Shown piece after piece: positions 43,028 to 54,245 of a DNA stretch of 64,000 nt (the stretch's first letter is position 1; each line of letters begins with the position of its first letter). The stretch comes from Trichoplax adhaerens (Eukaryota > Placozoa > Uniplacotomia > Trichoplacea > Trichoplacidae). Under the pieces are notes generated by a model. It was not told where the DNA came from. It made no database searches and worked only from the letters and a program-made list of their open reading frames with translations. The position numbers and the translations under genes are program-made. The DNA lies in NCBI RefSeq assembly GCF_000150275.1, contig NW_002060947.1, positions 8,147,899-8,211,898 of the forward strand, written 5' to 3'.

Positions 43028-46000
43028 TCACTCATCATCTGCACTTGCTATTCTTTTCTTTTTACGAGACGTGTAATCACGCATCAATTGTGATTGAATC
43101 GATTCTTTACGTTTGCCAAAACGAATGATATCAGATAAATCTAGCAAAATATTATAGACAACGTATGTCATGTTATCAGCCACAATAATTCTTTTATTTA
43201 TAATTACGTAATCAAATCTTTCTTTTACTTATTACTAACCTTTGTAATTTTCTTTACTGATATTCTTGTTAGTCGATTTATCTACGTTTTCATAGTCATG
43301 TTGGCTAAATTTTACTGTAAAATATAATTGTAATGGTAAGTTATTTATTTCGAAGAAAAAGCGAAAGGTCCTGCAGTGATACGCCTTTTATTTGATTATA
43401 AGGATAGCTATATTTGATACAGTTCGGTTACTAACAATAGATATTATTGTCACGCTAATATTAGATGATTGATAACTACTATATTAGAAATTACTGATAA
43501 CTAATAATAGTAGCAAGTTGACTAATTATAGTACAAGGTTTATGTAAGTAGAAACACTGCAACTGTATAGATGCTGAACAACAAAAGGGGCTGGATATTA
43601 ATACAAGAGTAGCGATATCTTATGTAGAATGATTCAGATTGTAGAAGATAATGATGTTCTATTTGAGAAAAGTGTTTAATATGATGACTCAAGGCTGATT
43701 GTTGATTGATTAAGTTGTCGTAAATGTATATTTCAACTCTAGTATGAGTAAAATTAATTAAAGATGATGCCGATTTTGACAAAGTTATTCCAACAGTTTT
43801 CTCTAAATTAAAAACAGTATTATAAAACTATCACCTCCTTATTTTATTACCAACTTGCCCGTGAAATTAAGCTATATAGTATACGCTTTACTGACTAGTC
43901 TACTTCCACATACCGTACTTTACCTTGTGATATTATTTTGAAATTAATTGTTGAAAAGGGATAATCACTCATTTAAGTTGGATGAATTTACGATATTGAG
44001 CCAATATGTCAGCATGTAATATCATCCAATTAGTAAATTAGTTCGATGCTGTATATAGACTTACCGCGGCATTGTTGTCTGTTATTATCTTTTGGTGTTC
44101 CAAATTGATTTGAATGTCGATTTTCTTCTGCTATTAGTCAAAACAAGGAGTGAGAATATGTTATATAGATGGAAAAGACTGCTAGAGCAATGCTAGACTA
44201 CACAAATCACCTGGTGATGATAGGCAACGGTCGTGGATGACTGTTTGATTATCTGTATATTGAGCTAAAAGCTGCTGAACGATATTGTCTACTTGTAATG
44301 GAGCAATTTCCTTCTCATTTCCTTGCAATTGATCGTAACATTGATTCATTTGTTTTTCATCCTCGATAATTTGAAGATGACTCTCTCCGTACAGATTACG
44401 TAGAGAATTAATAGACTTTCGATAGAATGAGATTGCTTGACGATAATTAGACTGTTTACAATAGACTGCAGCTTGGTTTCGATAGAATCTGGCAGTTTGA
44501 GGATGATTCTCTCCTAGTGTTACTAAAGAAACTTGCAATGACTTTTTGAACATTGATAGAGCGTCATCATACTTACTTTGACGATTATAGACTTGTCCAA
44601 TATCGCTATATGTAATAGAAATACTTGGATGATTGTGGCCAAGCTGTAGTAGTCTAATCTTAAGTGATTTGTTCAACATTGATAGAGCTTCATCATATTT
44701 GCCTTGATAACTACAGACTTTTCCGATGTTATTACATGTCATAGCAATACTTGGATGATTGTCGCCAAGTCGTGTTAGTTTAATCTTTAGTGATTTGTAA
44801 TATACTGATAGAGCGTCATCATACTTGTCTTGACGATTATAGACTTGCCCAATATTGTCATATGTGTTAGCAATACTTGGATGATTATCACCAAGTTTTG
44901 TTAGTGTAATCTTAAGCGATTTGTTATAGACTGATAGAGCGTCATCATACTTGCCTTGATTATTATAGACTTGTCCAATACTGCCATATGTATTAGCAAT
45001 ATTTGGATGGTTGTCGCCAAGTCGTGTTAGTGTAATCTTAAGTGATTTGTTATGTATTGATAGAGCGTCATCATACTTGCCTTGACGATTATAGATTTGT
45101 CCAATTTTGTTATATGTATTAGCAATACTTGGATGATTGTTGCCAAGTTGTTTTATTGTAATCTTGAGTGATTTGTTAAACATTGATAGAGCTTCATTAT
45201 ACTTGCCTTGATCATTATAGACTTGTCCAATATTGCGATATGTTATAGCAATACTTTGATGATTGTCGCCAAGTCGTGTTAGTTTAATCTTAAGCGATTT
45301 GTTATGCACTGATAGAGCGTCATCATACTTGCCTTGTTTATTATAGACTAGCCCAATATTGTCATATGTCTTAGCAATACTTGGATGATTATCATCAAAT
45401 TTTGTTAGCGTAATCTTAAGCGATTTGTTATAGACCGATAGAGCGTCATCATACTTGCCTTGATCATTATAGACTTGTCCAATATCGCCATATGTTTTAG
45501 TAATATTTGGATGATTGTCGCCAAGTCGTGTTAGTGTAATCTTAAGTGATTTGTTATACACCGATAGAGCGTCATCATACTTACCTTGATTATTATAGAC
45601 TTGTCCAATTTTGTTATATGTATTAGCAATACTTGGATGATTGTTGCCAAGTTGTTTTATTGTAATCTTGAGTGATTTGTTAAACATTGATAGAGCTTCA
45701 TCATGCTTGCCTTGATCATTATAGACTTGTCCAATATTGCGATATGTTATAGCAATACTTTGATGATTGTCGCCAAGTCGTGTTAGTTTAATCTTGAGCG
45801 ATTTGTTATGCACTGATAGAGCGTCATCATACTTGCCTTGTTTATTATAGACTAGCCCAATATTGTCATATGTACTAGCAATACTTGGATGATTATCATC
45901 AAGTTTTGTTAGTATAATCTTAAGCGATTTGTTATACACCGATAGAGCGTCATCATACTTGCCTTGATCATTATAGACTTGTCCAATATCTCTGTATATA

Positions 46001-48702
46001 GCGGCAGTTCTTGGATGATTATTGCCAAGTCGTGTTAGTATTAACTTGAGTGATTTGTTAAATATTGATAGAGCGTCATCGTATTTGGCTTGCTGATTAT
46101 AGACTCTTGCAATTTTGTTATGTAAACTAACAATATTTGGATGATTGTTAGCAAACCGTGTTAGATTAAGCTTAAGTGATTTGTTTAACATTGATAGAGC
46201 TTCATCGCATTTGCCTTGACAATGATAGACTTGTCCAATTCTGTCATATGTTAAAGAAATACTTAGATAATTTTTACCAGCTTGTGATAGTTTAATCTTG
46301 AGTGATTTGTAAAGTGCTGACAGAGCGTCGTCATACTTGCCTTGATTTTTATAGACGTGACCAAGTTCGCCATACGTGTTAGCAATACTTGGATGATTAT
46401 CACCAAGTTTTGTTAAGTCAATCTTAATAGATTTGCTAATCATTGATACAGCGTCATCATACTTGCCTTGATCAGTATAGACTTCCCCAATATTTCTATA
46501 TATACGAGCAATTCTTGGATGATTACAATTATCACCAAATTTTGTTAGTAAAACTTTGATTGATTTGTTACATATTGACAGAGCGTCATCATACTTGCCT
46601 TGACGAGTATAGACCCTTGCAACGTTGTGATATGTATTAGTTATACCTAGATGATTATCGCCAAGTCGTGTTAGGTGAATCTTGAGTGATTTGTTCAGCA
46701 TTAACAGAGCGCTATCATAATTGCCTTGATAAATATTCATTTGCCCAATATTGTTATATATTTCAGCAGTATATGGATGATTTTCACCAGGTTGTGCTAG
46801 TTCAATCTTAAGTGATTTTTTATACACTGATAAAGCATCATCCTGCTTGCCCAAATTAACATAGACATTTCCAATACCATTGTATGTTATTGCAGTATTT
46901 GGATGATTGTCGCCAAGTTGTGTTAGTTGAATCTTGAGTGATTTGTTATATACTGATAGAGCGTTATCATATTTGCCTTGACTATTATATGCTCTTGCAA
47001 TGTTGTTATATGTATCAGCAATACTTGGATGATTGTCGCCAAGCTGTACTAGTCTAATCTTAAGTGATTTGTTTAACATTGATAGAGCTTCATCATACTT
47101 GCCTTGATCACTATAAGCTTTTCCGATGTTGTTATATGTTATAGCGATACTTGGATGATTGTCGCCAAGCTGTGTTAGCTTAATCTTGAGAGATTTGTAA
47201 TATAGTGATAGAGCGTCATCATACTTGTCTTGATTATTATAGACTTGCCCAATATTGTCATATGTGTTAGCAATACTTGGATGATTATCACCAAGTTTTG
47301 TTAGTGTAATCTTAAGCGATTTGTTATAGGCTGATAGAGCGTCATCATACTTGCCTTGATTATTATAGACTTGTCCAATATCGCGATATGTATTAGCAAT
47401 AATTAGAATGATTTCCACTAAGTCGAGTTAGCGTAATCTTAAGTGATTTGTTATGTATTGATAGAGCGTCATCATACTTGCCTTGATTATTATAGACTTG
47501 TCCAATGTTGTTATACGTATTAGCGATATTTGGATGATTATTGCTAAGTTTTGTTATTGTAATCTTGAGTGATTTGTTAAACATTGGCAGAGCTTTATCA
47601 TACTTGCCTTGATGCTTGTAGACTTGTCCAATATTGCTATATGTTATAGCAATACTTGGATGATTTTCATCAAGTTGTGTTAGTTGAGTCTTGAGTGATT
47701 TGTTAAACACTGGTAGAGCGTCATCATACTTGCCTTGGTGACAATAAACTTGCCCAATTTTGTCATATATGTTAGCAATACTTGGATGATTATCACCAAG
47801 TTTTGTTAGTGTAATCTTAAGCGATTTGTTATAGACTGATAGAGCGTCATCATACTTGCCTTGATTATTATAGACTTGTCCAATATCGCGATATGTATTA
47901 GCAATAATTGAATGATTGCCATTAGGTCGTGTTAGTGTAATCTTAAGTGATTTGTTATGTATTGATAGAGCGTCATCATATTTGCCTTGACGATTATAGA
48001 CTTGTCCAATGTTGTTATACGTATTAGCGATACTTGGATGATTATTGCTAAGTTTTGTTAGTGTAATCTTGAGTGATTTGTTTAACATTGACAGAGCTTC
48101 ATCATACTTGTCTAGATGCTTGTAGACTTGTCCAATATTGCTATATGTTATAGCAATACTTGGATGATTTTCATCAAGTTGTGTTAGTTGAGTCTTAAGT
48201 GATTTATTAAACATTGATAGAGCGTCATCATACTTGCCTTGATCATCATAAACGTTTCCAATTTTATGATATAAGTCACTGACACTGATGTCTTCGCTTC
48301 TTAACCATTTTAACTTCGTTTTGAGTGATTTGTAAAAATCATTTAAGGCTCCACTCAAATCACCTTGCAATCGTTTAATGCATCCCCGCCTATCTAAACA
48401 GTTTGAAGCTTTGACTTTATCTTGTAGTATCTTGGCAACTTTCTCTGCGTTGTCATTACATTTAGCGGCTTCTACTAATTCGTATTGATTTATGTAACAA
48501 TCAGTCATATCGATATAAATATCGTGTTCAAGTTGATGATAATTATTGTTACTATTTCTAGACATCGATTGGATTGTAGTAAGAGCTTCTTGTAATAGAA
48601 TAGCGCTTGTACATCATTTTCACTTTGCTGAAGTTTTACACCTTTTTCGTAGATAGATTGAATTTCGTTGGGAATAATCAATTCAGTAGAGTCCTTTGCC
48701 AT
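43028..48702 (-). pseudogene. Giant KLC-type TPR-repeat gene, copy 1, with two frameshifts
   Basis: This is the same gene as the intact copy at 55927-62910. Exons: 44211-48702 (large), 44065-44130, 43240-43314 and 43028-43140 (stop). It carries 31 tandem 42-residue TPRs of the kinesin-light-chain type. Relative to copy 2, one T is missing near 48588 (in the codons after FYYKK) and one A is added near 47405; the two shifts are opposite, so the first and last parts share a frame and only the stretch between them is displaced. The last 1078 codons of the main exon remain open. It may be a recent pseudogene, two shorter genes, or an artefact of two sequencing errors. A 5' flank like that of copy 2 is present, so transcription is possible. 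Confidence 0.8.
44370..48270 (-). repeat. 126-bp coding tandem array, 31 units
   Basis: Each 126-bp unit encodes one TPR. Unit by unit, copy 1 lacks the block equivalent to units 5-11 of copy 2 and has one additional four-unit block (its units 22-25, a near copy of units 18/19-21). The net difference of three units equals the 378-bp difference in exon length. Boundaries are approximate. Confidence 0.85.
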
Positions 48703-49580
48703 GCTTCAATATACAACAAAAGTGAAAGCATATGTTTGAGAAAATAGACACTAATATGATATTCGATAGAGATTACTGTCATATATCTAAATCTTAGACT
48801 TAGTTAATGTTAGTATAGAGCAGCGTATAAGTTATCGTAAAATAATATGAGAAAACATTAACATTGTAACTACTGCAATTAATGATTTCTGAGGTACAAA
48901 TCGTTAGTATTTGTAGCTTTAGGCTAGAACACATGCAGAGAACAAGATTGTAAATTGGACCATACAACATATACAGTACATAAATAGTTCAAGTAATAGC
49001 GAAGACTGTAAGTACTAAATACAATAATCTATATTTGACTATTTGACTATACTGCAAAAAAGACTGTAAACATTTCTATATTTAAGAACAACATTAACTA
49101 CCTATATTTAGGAATACTGTATGTTAGAGTTACAGTACAATCTAAATATACTACAATACCATACTGTATATCAACGTGATGTAATTTACCGCAATATGAT
49201 GTAGACAACAGTGATATTAGGAACTATAAAAGTAGCTATAAAGCATGACGATAAAATGATTATCTATTCTCTAAATTGTGTAATTCTAAACTAATTAGTA
49301 GTTGTTAGTATACAACATTCACCGTACATAATAATTATAATAAGAGAATAAAGAATAATAACATTATTAGAGCGATATTCGTAGAGATAATGCATGTATC
49401 ATATCATTGAAGAATTACTAAGAATAATTAATATTATTGGAGAAATATTTTATCGCCTTTATCGTACGGTAATTATTATCGTGGAAAATTCGTCATTATA
49501 TTATAAGAGCGAGAACAACGAAATAGAGTCTTGTCTCTAAAATAAACTATAATCAGTAAAAAGCATGCAAACTTACAAGG
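48703..49580. promoter_or_regulatory. 5' flank of TPR gene copy 1, shared with copy 2
   Basis: Sequence directly upstream of the TPR start codon that is largely the same in both duplicates (copy 2: 62911-63960), except for a replaced patch about 80-200 bp upstream. It is rich in TACAGTA/TACTGTA motifs around 49120-49200. It presumably holds the promoter; no clear TATA box or start site can be assigned. Confidence 0.5.
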
Positions 49581-50128
49581 TGTGATATATACCAATCACG
49601 AAATTCCAAATTTTAGAAAAATAAGGGCTTTATTGAATCTTATACAAAGATTAACTACACACAGCTCTACTCGAGCCGAATACTACTACTAAAGACTTCT
49701 ACAACGAACTAACAGAATAATCTAAAGTTGCATGCTTTTATATTTTTCGTAGCATTCGCAGCTACAATCTGCATGGCAACCTTTTACCTTATATTACACA
49801 CAGTTAAATTATTCTTAAAAAGACTGTTCTACTGCGGACTATCATTAATCCAATATGGATACGACTACAGTACTTACATAGACACTATTCACACCAGCCA
49901 AAGTACAATGAATTAACCATATCCTAATATATGATTTACAGTTCTATTTTCACCTATAGCCTTATTAGTAACTCAACACTTTACTGTATATAGTCATCTG
50001 TACTCTAGCATAGAGTCTATGCCACTACAGTCTATAGTAGCTACCAAATATCTCTTAGGATAAATATCTACCGTACATTATACTAAACATGGCTAATAGT
50101 CTACAATCACAATACTAGTTACATTACA
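49581..50128. mobile_element. Solo LTR, 548 bp, only in copy 1
   Basis: Begins TGTGATATAT, ends ACATTACA, and is flanked by the 5-bp direct repeat CAAGG (49576-49580 and 50129-50133). Copy 2 has the unfilled site, ACTTACAAGGTTACTGAG (near 63944-63962). TG...CA ends, a 5-bp duplication and the absence of coding sequence fit a solo LTR left after recombination between two LTRs. The open frame at 49728-49916 inside it has no recognisable product. Confidence 0.85.
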
Positions 50129-50160
50129 CAAGGTTACTGAATGCAGGTTATTAATCGCAG

Positions 50161-52639
50161 TTTACCATTTTAATTATTATATTCTCGTATTAATAAAGGG
50201 TCTATACGTTTCATAGACTTAATAGATCATACAATTCTACAAATCTTTTATAATATCACTAATGCGGTCATTTCTATTTAATCCTCGTGTTTTATTTATC
50301 TTCACTCTTTGTTTTCTAGTTTACTTTGTAGACTTAAAAATGTAATGCTAAAGTTAATTCGATCAATTTCCAGGTACTTTTTGTATAGTTGAAGGCAATC
50401 AGAGATTTAACATACGTAGGTGTAGTAAAAGGACTAAAAGTAGAGTCCTTTGTAGTTTTTAGTATGTAATTAGTATTATTTTACTATAGAAAATACCTAG
50501 AAAGTGATAGTGTCTTTAAGTTTTACCCTGCCAAATCATCATGTCGCCATCTTTTCTTCTTCATTATTTTACAAGGTATTATATAGATTACTATAGAAGT
50601 AGCCCTATAGAGCAAATGCCTAATCTAAAGAAAGGCCGTTTGATCGTCTATTCAAATTGTAAAGAAATTTGACTTAGTAGCAAAACCCTATCCTTAGAGA
50701 AAGGGAATTTATAACATGACGATAAAGTACTGTAATGTAGTCTATACTCGTACAGTTANNNNNNNNNNNNNNNNNNNNNNNNNNNNNNNNNNNNNNNNNN
50801 NNNNNNNNCTCTACGAAGCCTATAAATGATAGTGCAATTAGAAAATTTAGAGGGAGAGTAGGAGAAGATTTTATTTGAAGAACTTGTTGAATTTAAAAGG
50901 CCTTCGGGGTCGAATTGTCGTAAGTTAAAACGTTCTTCTTTTTGAAAGGTTGTTTGGTCGTTGACAGTTTTTAAGTCTGTCATTTATTTTAATAATACTT
51001 AAAGCTAAGTATTTGTAAGGTTGTTCGGTTTATACTTCTCTTCATTTTTGTTTTGAAATAAATTGTTGTTCGGTTATTTCCCCAAATTTAATTTGGTGTC
51101 AAAGTATTAGCGTTAAGTCGACCGGAGTGCAACGAAAGTAGAATCAAAGTTTGTTAAAGTTTCGTAGCTTGATCTCTACACTTTTCATTTCATTACATAG
51201 GGAAACTACTTTAAGACTTGATGATAAAAATAAAAGCGTCATATATCTTTTCATAGCACGGCAAGTTAACTTAAGGTTGTTTACAATATTTATTAGATAG
51301 TATCGATCAGCGATTATAGACTGTCTGGTATCGAAATGCTGATGATTACGACGTTTATGAAAGGAAGTAAAATAAACTGTTAAGTTGCAAAGTTGAAGCC
51401 TGAACCTATCACAATATCATTCACGTACTTTATAAACTGTATACGCCCTTTACAACAATATGTCCGCATATCAACCAATCAATTAGAATATTATGCAAGT
51501 ATTACGCGATGAAGAAATACGTAGAACTAGCCCTTAAATTGGGCGGATAAAGCAATGAATTCGCTAGAAAACTTGCTGACTTTTTTAATTACTAACAATA
51601 CAAAATACTATAGTATAGTAAGATATATTCTTTCTAGTTATTTTTGGCACAGTAAACATAATAAGTATGCTATGGAATTTAACTTTATACTGAGTCTAAT
51701 CCGTTTATCTCGTGCTCCCTCCATATACCCAGATATATACCGGTACGCCATTCATTCCTAAGAACGGAATCAGCCTTAAGGCAGTCACGTACAAATTTGA
51801 GAATCTCAGGATTTTGTAAATACTTCTTTTGCTTCTGTTCGTTAGTAAGTAAGCTGTAATGTATCTTATTCATAAGATTTGAATAGTTCAATCCAAAGAG
51901 CCAGAAAGCTAGCTTTAATCGTTAAACTTATAGACAAGATTTATTTACAATATTTTTATTGATCCAGACTATTTTGCAGTTGAAATTCTATAATCTTACT
52001 CTCTGTATATGTAGCGTTTTTAAATTATAAATACTGTTGGTTCTTGTCTAGGATTTGGTAGTTGATAGTTGGTGTATTCATAATTGTCGTTTTATTACAA
52101 CATAGTTTACATGCTGCTCTACGGTACCGAACTACCGCATTCAACGCCAGTTGGAGTTTCTAGTAAAGTATCCTATTAAGACGTTTACGCAATGCTCTGA
52201 AATGGCGACGAATTCAATTTCATCGCACACTAATACATTACCCGGTACAGACTTTAGAATATGAACTGTAAAAATTCTTATCGACTGGTCTATTCGTCAT
52301 TGTGCTGTATGCGATTACAGTAGAATGGAGTAAATTAATAATATTTAGTACAAGTTACTGTATAGTTTCGCAGTTAACTAACTATTCATTTGTACAGGAC
52401 GGCATGCTTGTATATTAGAATACGGTGCCGGTAAGGATTGCACTACTTCTATTTTTCATCGCCAAGACGTACAACACGGGTTTAAAACTATCTGAATCAG
52501 TGAAAGAAAACGAAACAGCAAAATTGTTCTACTGTAGAACTTTGTACGGCTGATTATAAGAGTAACAGTGTATCATCGTTGTTTCAATTGATTCTTTCAT
52601 CATGGAAATGTTAACATGACTGGCCAAAATTTCACTGGT
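50161..52639. other. Single-copy interval between the duplicates
   Basis: No gene I can identify. A minus-strand frame at 51685-51891 (68 codons, hydrophilic and Lys/Glu-rich) and one at 50810-50983 look more protein-like than random sequence, but no family or splice partners are evident. A stretch at 51060-51110 (TTTCCCC, then AATTTGGTGTCAAAG) is reminiscent of an LTR end with a primer-binding site, with no second LTR seen. It contains an assembly gap. Confidence 0.4.
50759..50808. other. Assembly gap of 50 N
   Basis: A run of exactly 50 N between the two duplicated segments. The real distance, and hence the exact structure of the junction region, is uncertain. Confidence 0.97.
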
Positions 52640-53043
52640 ACCGTTAAATAGTTCTCGGCCTCTTTTGCTCAATAAAGTTGTATTTCAGTCAACAACCGAA
52701 ATCACGCATGAACCGCCAAAGGACAACAATAATGACTATCATAAGGCTAAATCTTTCCAAGAGATATCTAAACCCGATAGTTTACCGTTAATTGAATCTT
52801 TACTTACGACACTCAAAAATAAAGGATATTATCAAAGGAATACTCACTTATATTTCTCTAAAATTTTCAAAAATATGGTCCAGTCTTTCGTGATAAAATT
52901 GGACCTCTATCGAATGTACTTGTTTATAAGCCAGAAGACGTCGCTAGTGTTTTCCAAGCGGAAGGGAAATATCCTGCTCGTGGTTCAACGTTACCGTGGT
53001 CGATCTACTGGAAACAACGAAAGAAAGCGAAAGGCCTTCTACT
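52640..53043 (+). pseudogene. Broken cytochrome P450 first exon
   Basis: Matches exon 1 of the P450 at 36.1-39.5 kb but lies on the plus strand. The part equivalent to the leader and to the TLKNKGYYQ segment reads in one frame. After a run of five A near 52868-52873 the match continues in another frame, with YKPEDVASVFQAEGKYPARG, then KQRKKAKGLL. It stops at the same place as the real exon, followed by a GT (GTTAGT). There is no in-frame start codon, the proline-rich hinge is degraded, and no later P450 exon follows in the window, because duplicated copy 2 begins about 45 bp downstream. It is a paralogue fragment, not a direct copy of the neighbour's flank. Confidence 0.85.
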
Positions 53044-53056
53044 CGCGTTAGTCTAG

Positions 53057-53090
53057 AGTAATATGGAGTAGTATGGAGTAATATGGAGTA
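53057..53090. repeat. 10-bp tandem repeat at the duplication junction
   Basis: Three and a half units of AGTAATATGG-like sequence sit exactly between the P450 fragment and the start of the duplicated segment, where they could mark the recombination point. Confidence 0.7.
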
Positions 53091-53573
53091 ACATATCAAC
53101 GTACACAGTAGTCAATGCGAAATTGATGAATCGGTCCTAATCTGTAAAAAATTATGCTGGCTTAGAACGCCCTTTTTGTCTATCAAGTTGAAGCTTATGA
53201 TTGATTTACGATTATAATAGACAAACAGCGAATATCTTTAGTATTATTTTGATACAGCTACTTGTATACAGGAATTTTATGTTGTTCAATTTATCCCCCT
53301 TCACTGTATAAGATGCTATTGTAAAAATGCAACGAATTAGCAAGAACAGAATATTAATTTTGGGTATTGCCCTACTTCAAAATTGACCAAAGTTTAACGC
53401 AGCAGGTATCGATACTAGTACTATAATACAATAACAATTATTGGAGTAAAACGCTTGATGAAACTCCGTTAGTAATCTTATAGATTTTCTATGCAAATTA
53501 GAGCTTGAAAGAATAGATTACAATTAGTTGGAAACCTGGATTTTATCTTGCTTAAGTCTATAGTTTAGCATCT

Positions 53574-53932
53574 TGTCACGTTCTGTAATAGTTACATAAT
53601 TAGTATGTTACCTCCTTTCTATATATGGTTAAATATCACGATGTTATCACGTCAGGCGTATATAGATGTAGTTATGGTACTATATTAAGGTTATCTAGAT
53701 ATGTATTCTCATGTTGCCATACTTGGCATGATAGTCTATTTGTAATGACTAAACTAGGGAAACCTTTCTGTTAGTGATGATCTTGTGATCTACGTCAGTA
53801 GATCAAAGGTCACAATAAAGAAAGTATATAAACTCTTCATTTTAACAATAAAGTTAGTTCTTCAACTTAATTACTGGGTCTCCTTGCTGAGTGCAGATCT
53901 AGTACTTGTTACAAAATTTGGAAGTTGTAACA
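53574..53932 (+). repeat. 5' long terminal repeat
   Basis: 359 bp, TG...CA ends. Its last 50 bp (GAGTGCAGATCTAGTACTTG through TTGTAACA) recur at 54238-54287 as the remains of the 3' LTR. Confidence 0.88.
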
Positions 53933-53934
53933 AT

Positions 53935-53952
53935 TGGTGGCAGCGGTGGGAT
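53935..53952 (+). promoter_or_regulatory. Primer-binding site matching tRNA-Leu(UAG)
   Basis: TGGTGGCAGCGGTGGGAT, two bases after the LTR, is the reverse complement of the 3' end of animal tRNA-Leu(UAG) including CCA (ATCCCACCGCTGCCACCA). The match rests on general knowledge of that tRNA's sequence. It would prime minus-strand DNA synthesis. Confidence 0.8.
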
Positions 53953-54081
53953 CATCGTTTTATCCCATCGTTATCATTGGATCATCGTTTTATCCCATCG
54001 TTATCTTTGGATCATCGTTTTATCCCATCGTTATCATTGGATCATCGTTTTATCCCGTCGTTATCCTTGGATCATCGTTTA
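53951..54081 (+). repeat. 30-bp tandem repeat in the element leader
   Basis: Four full units and a partial fifth start at 53951, 53981, 54011, 54041 and 54071, each ATCATCGTTTTATCCC then a TCGTTATC core and TTGG. Because 30 is divisible by three they appear as repeated peptides in more than one frame; I treat those as artefacts. The first unit overlaps the primer-binding site. Confidence 0.93.
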
Positions 54082-54137
54082 TCCATTTATTTAATTAAGT
54101 GAAGAAACTCAATTATATTAATCCATCATTTTCCACT

Positions 54138-54245
54138 ATGGCCATGGCTACACCCATTTTAGCAGTTCAGGATGATGATATGTTTTCTAGAGAGAAAGAA
54201 TTAGAGGCAATGCCTCTCGAAGAATTAAAAAGGCTTGCTTGCTGA
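54138..54245 (+). pseudogene. Truncated gag-like reading frame of the LTR element
   Basis: An ATG opens 35 codons with an acidic, Glu/Asp-rich start, which then run into the 3' LTR remnant and stop at its TGA. The position between leader and LTR is that of gag. The fragment is too short for family assignment. Confidence 0.55.

Larger units (their letters stand above)
40668..50160. repeat. Segmental duplication, copy 1
   Basis: This segment aligns in the same orientation with 53088 to the window end. Landmarks: the left edge near ATATCAACGTACAC, the GAACGCCCTTTTTGTC block, the TPR gene with its three small 3' exons, and the common 5' flank up to GCAGGTTATTAAT. Differences from copy 2: an extra stretch at about 41328-41975, a diverged patch around 42300-42550, three fewer TPR repeats, and a solo LTR at 49581-50128. 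Confidence 0.93.

Noticed and set aside
44182-47418. Calling the 1078-codon frame a separate complete TPR gene
   Set aside because: Its start lies in the middle of a repeat, and comparison with copy 2 shows it is the downstream part of one frameshifted gene.
51060-51115. LTR end plus primer-binding site near AATTTGGTGTCAAAG
   Set aside because: Only a resemblance; no second LTR, target duplication or empty site could be found, so it is not listed as an element.
53785-54102. Plus-strand frames with repeated HRFIPSLSLD-type peptides
   Set aside because: They are translations of the 30-bp DNA repeat in the retroelement leader; more than one frame is open because the period is divisible by three.
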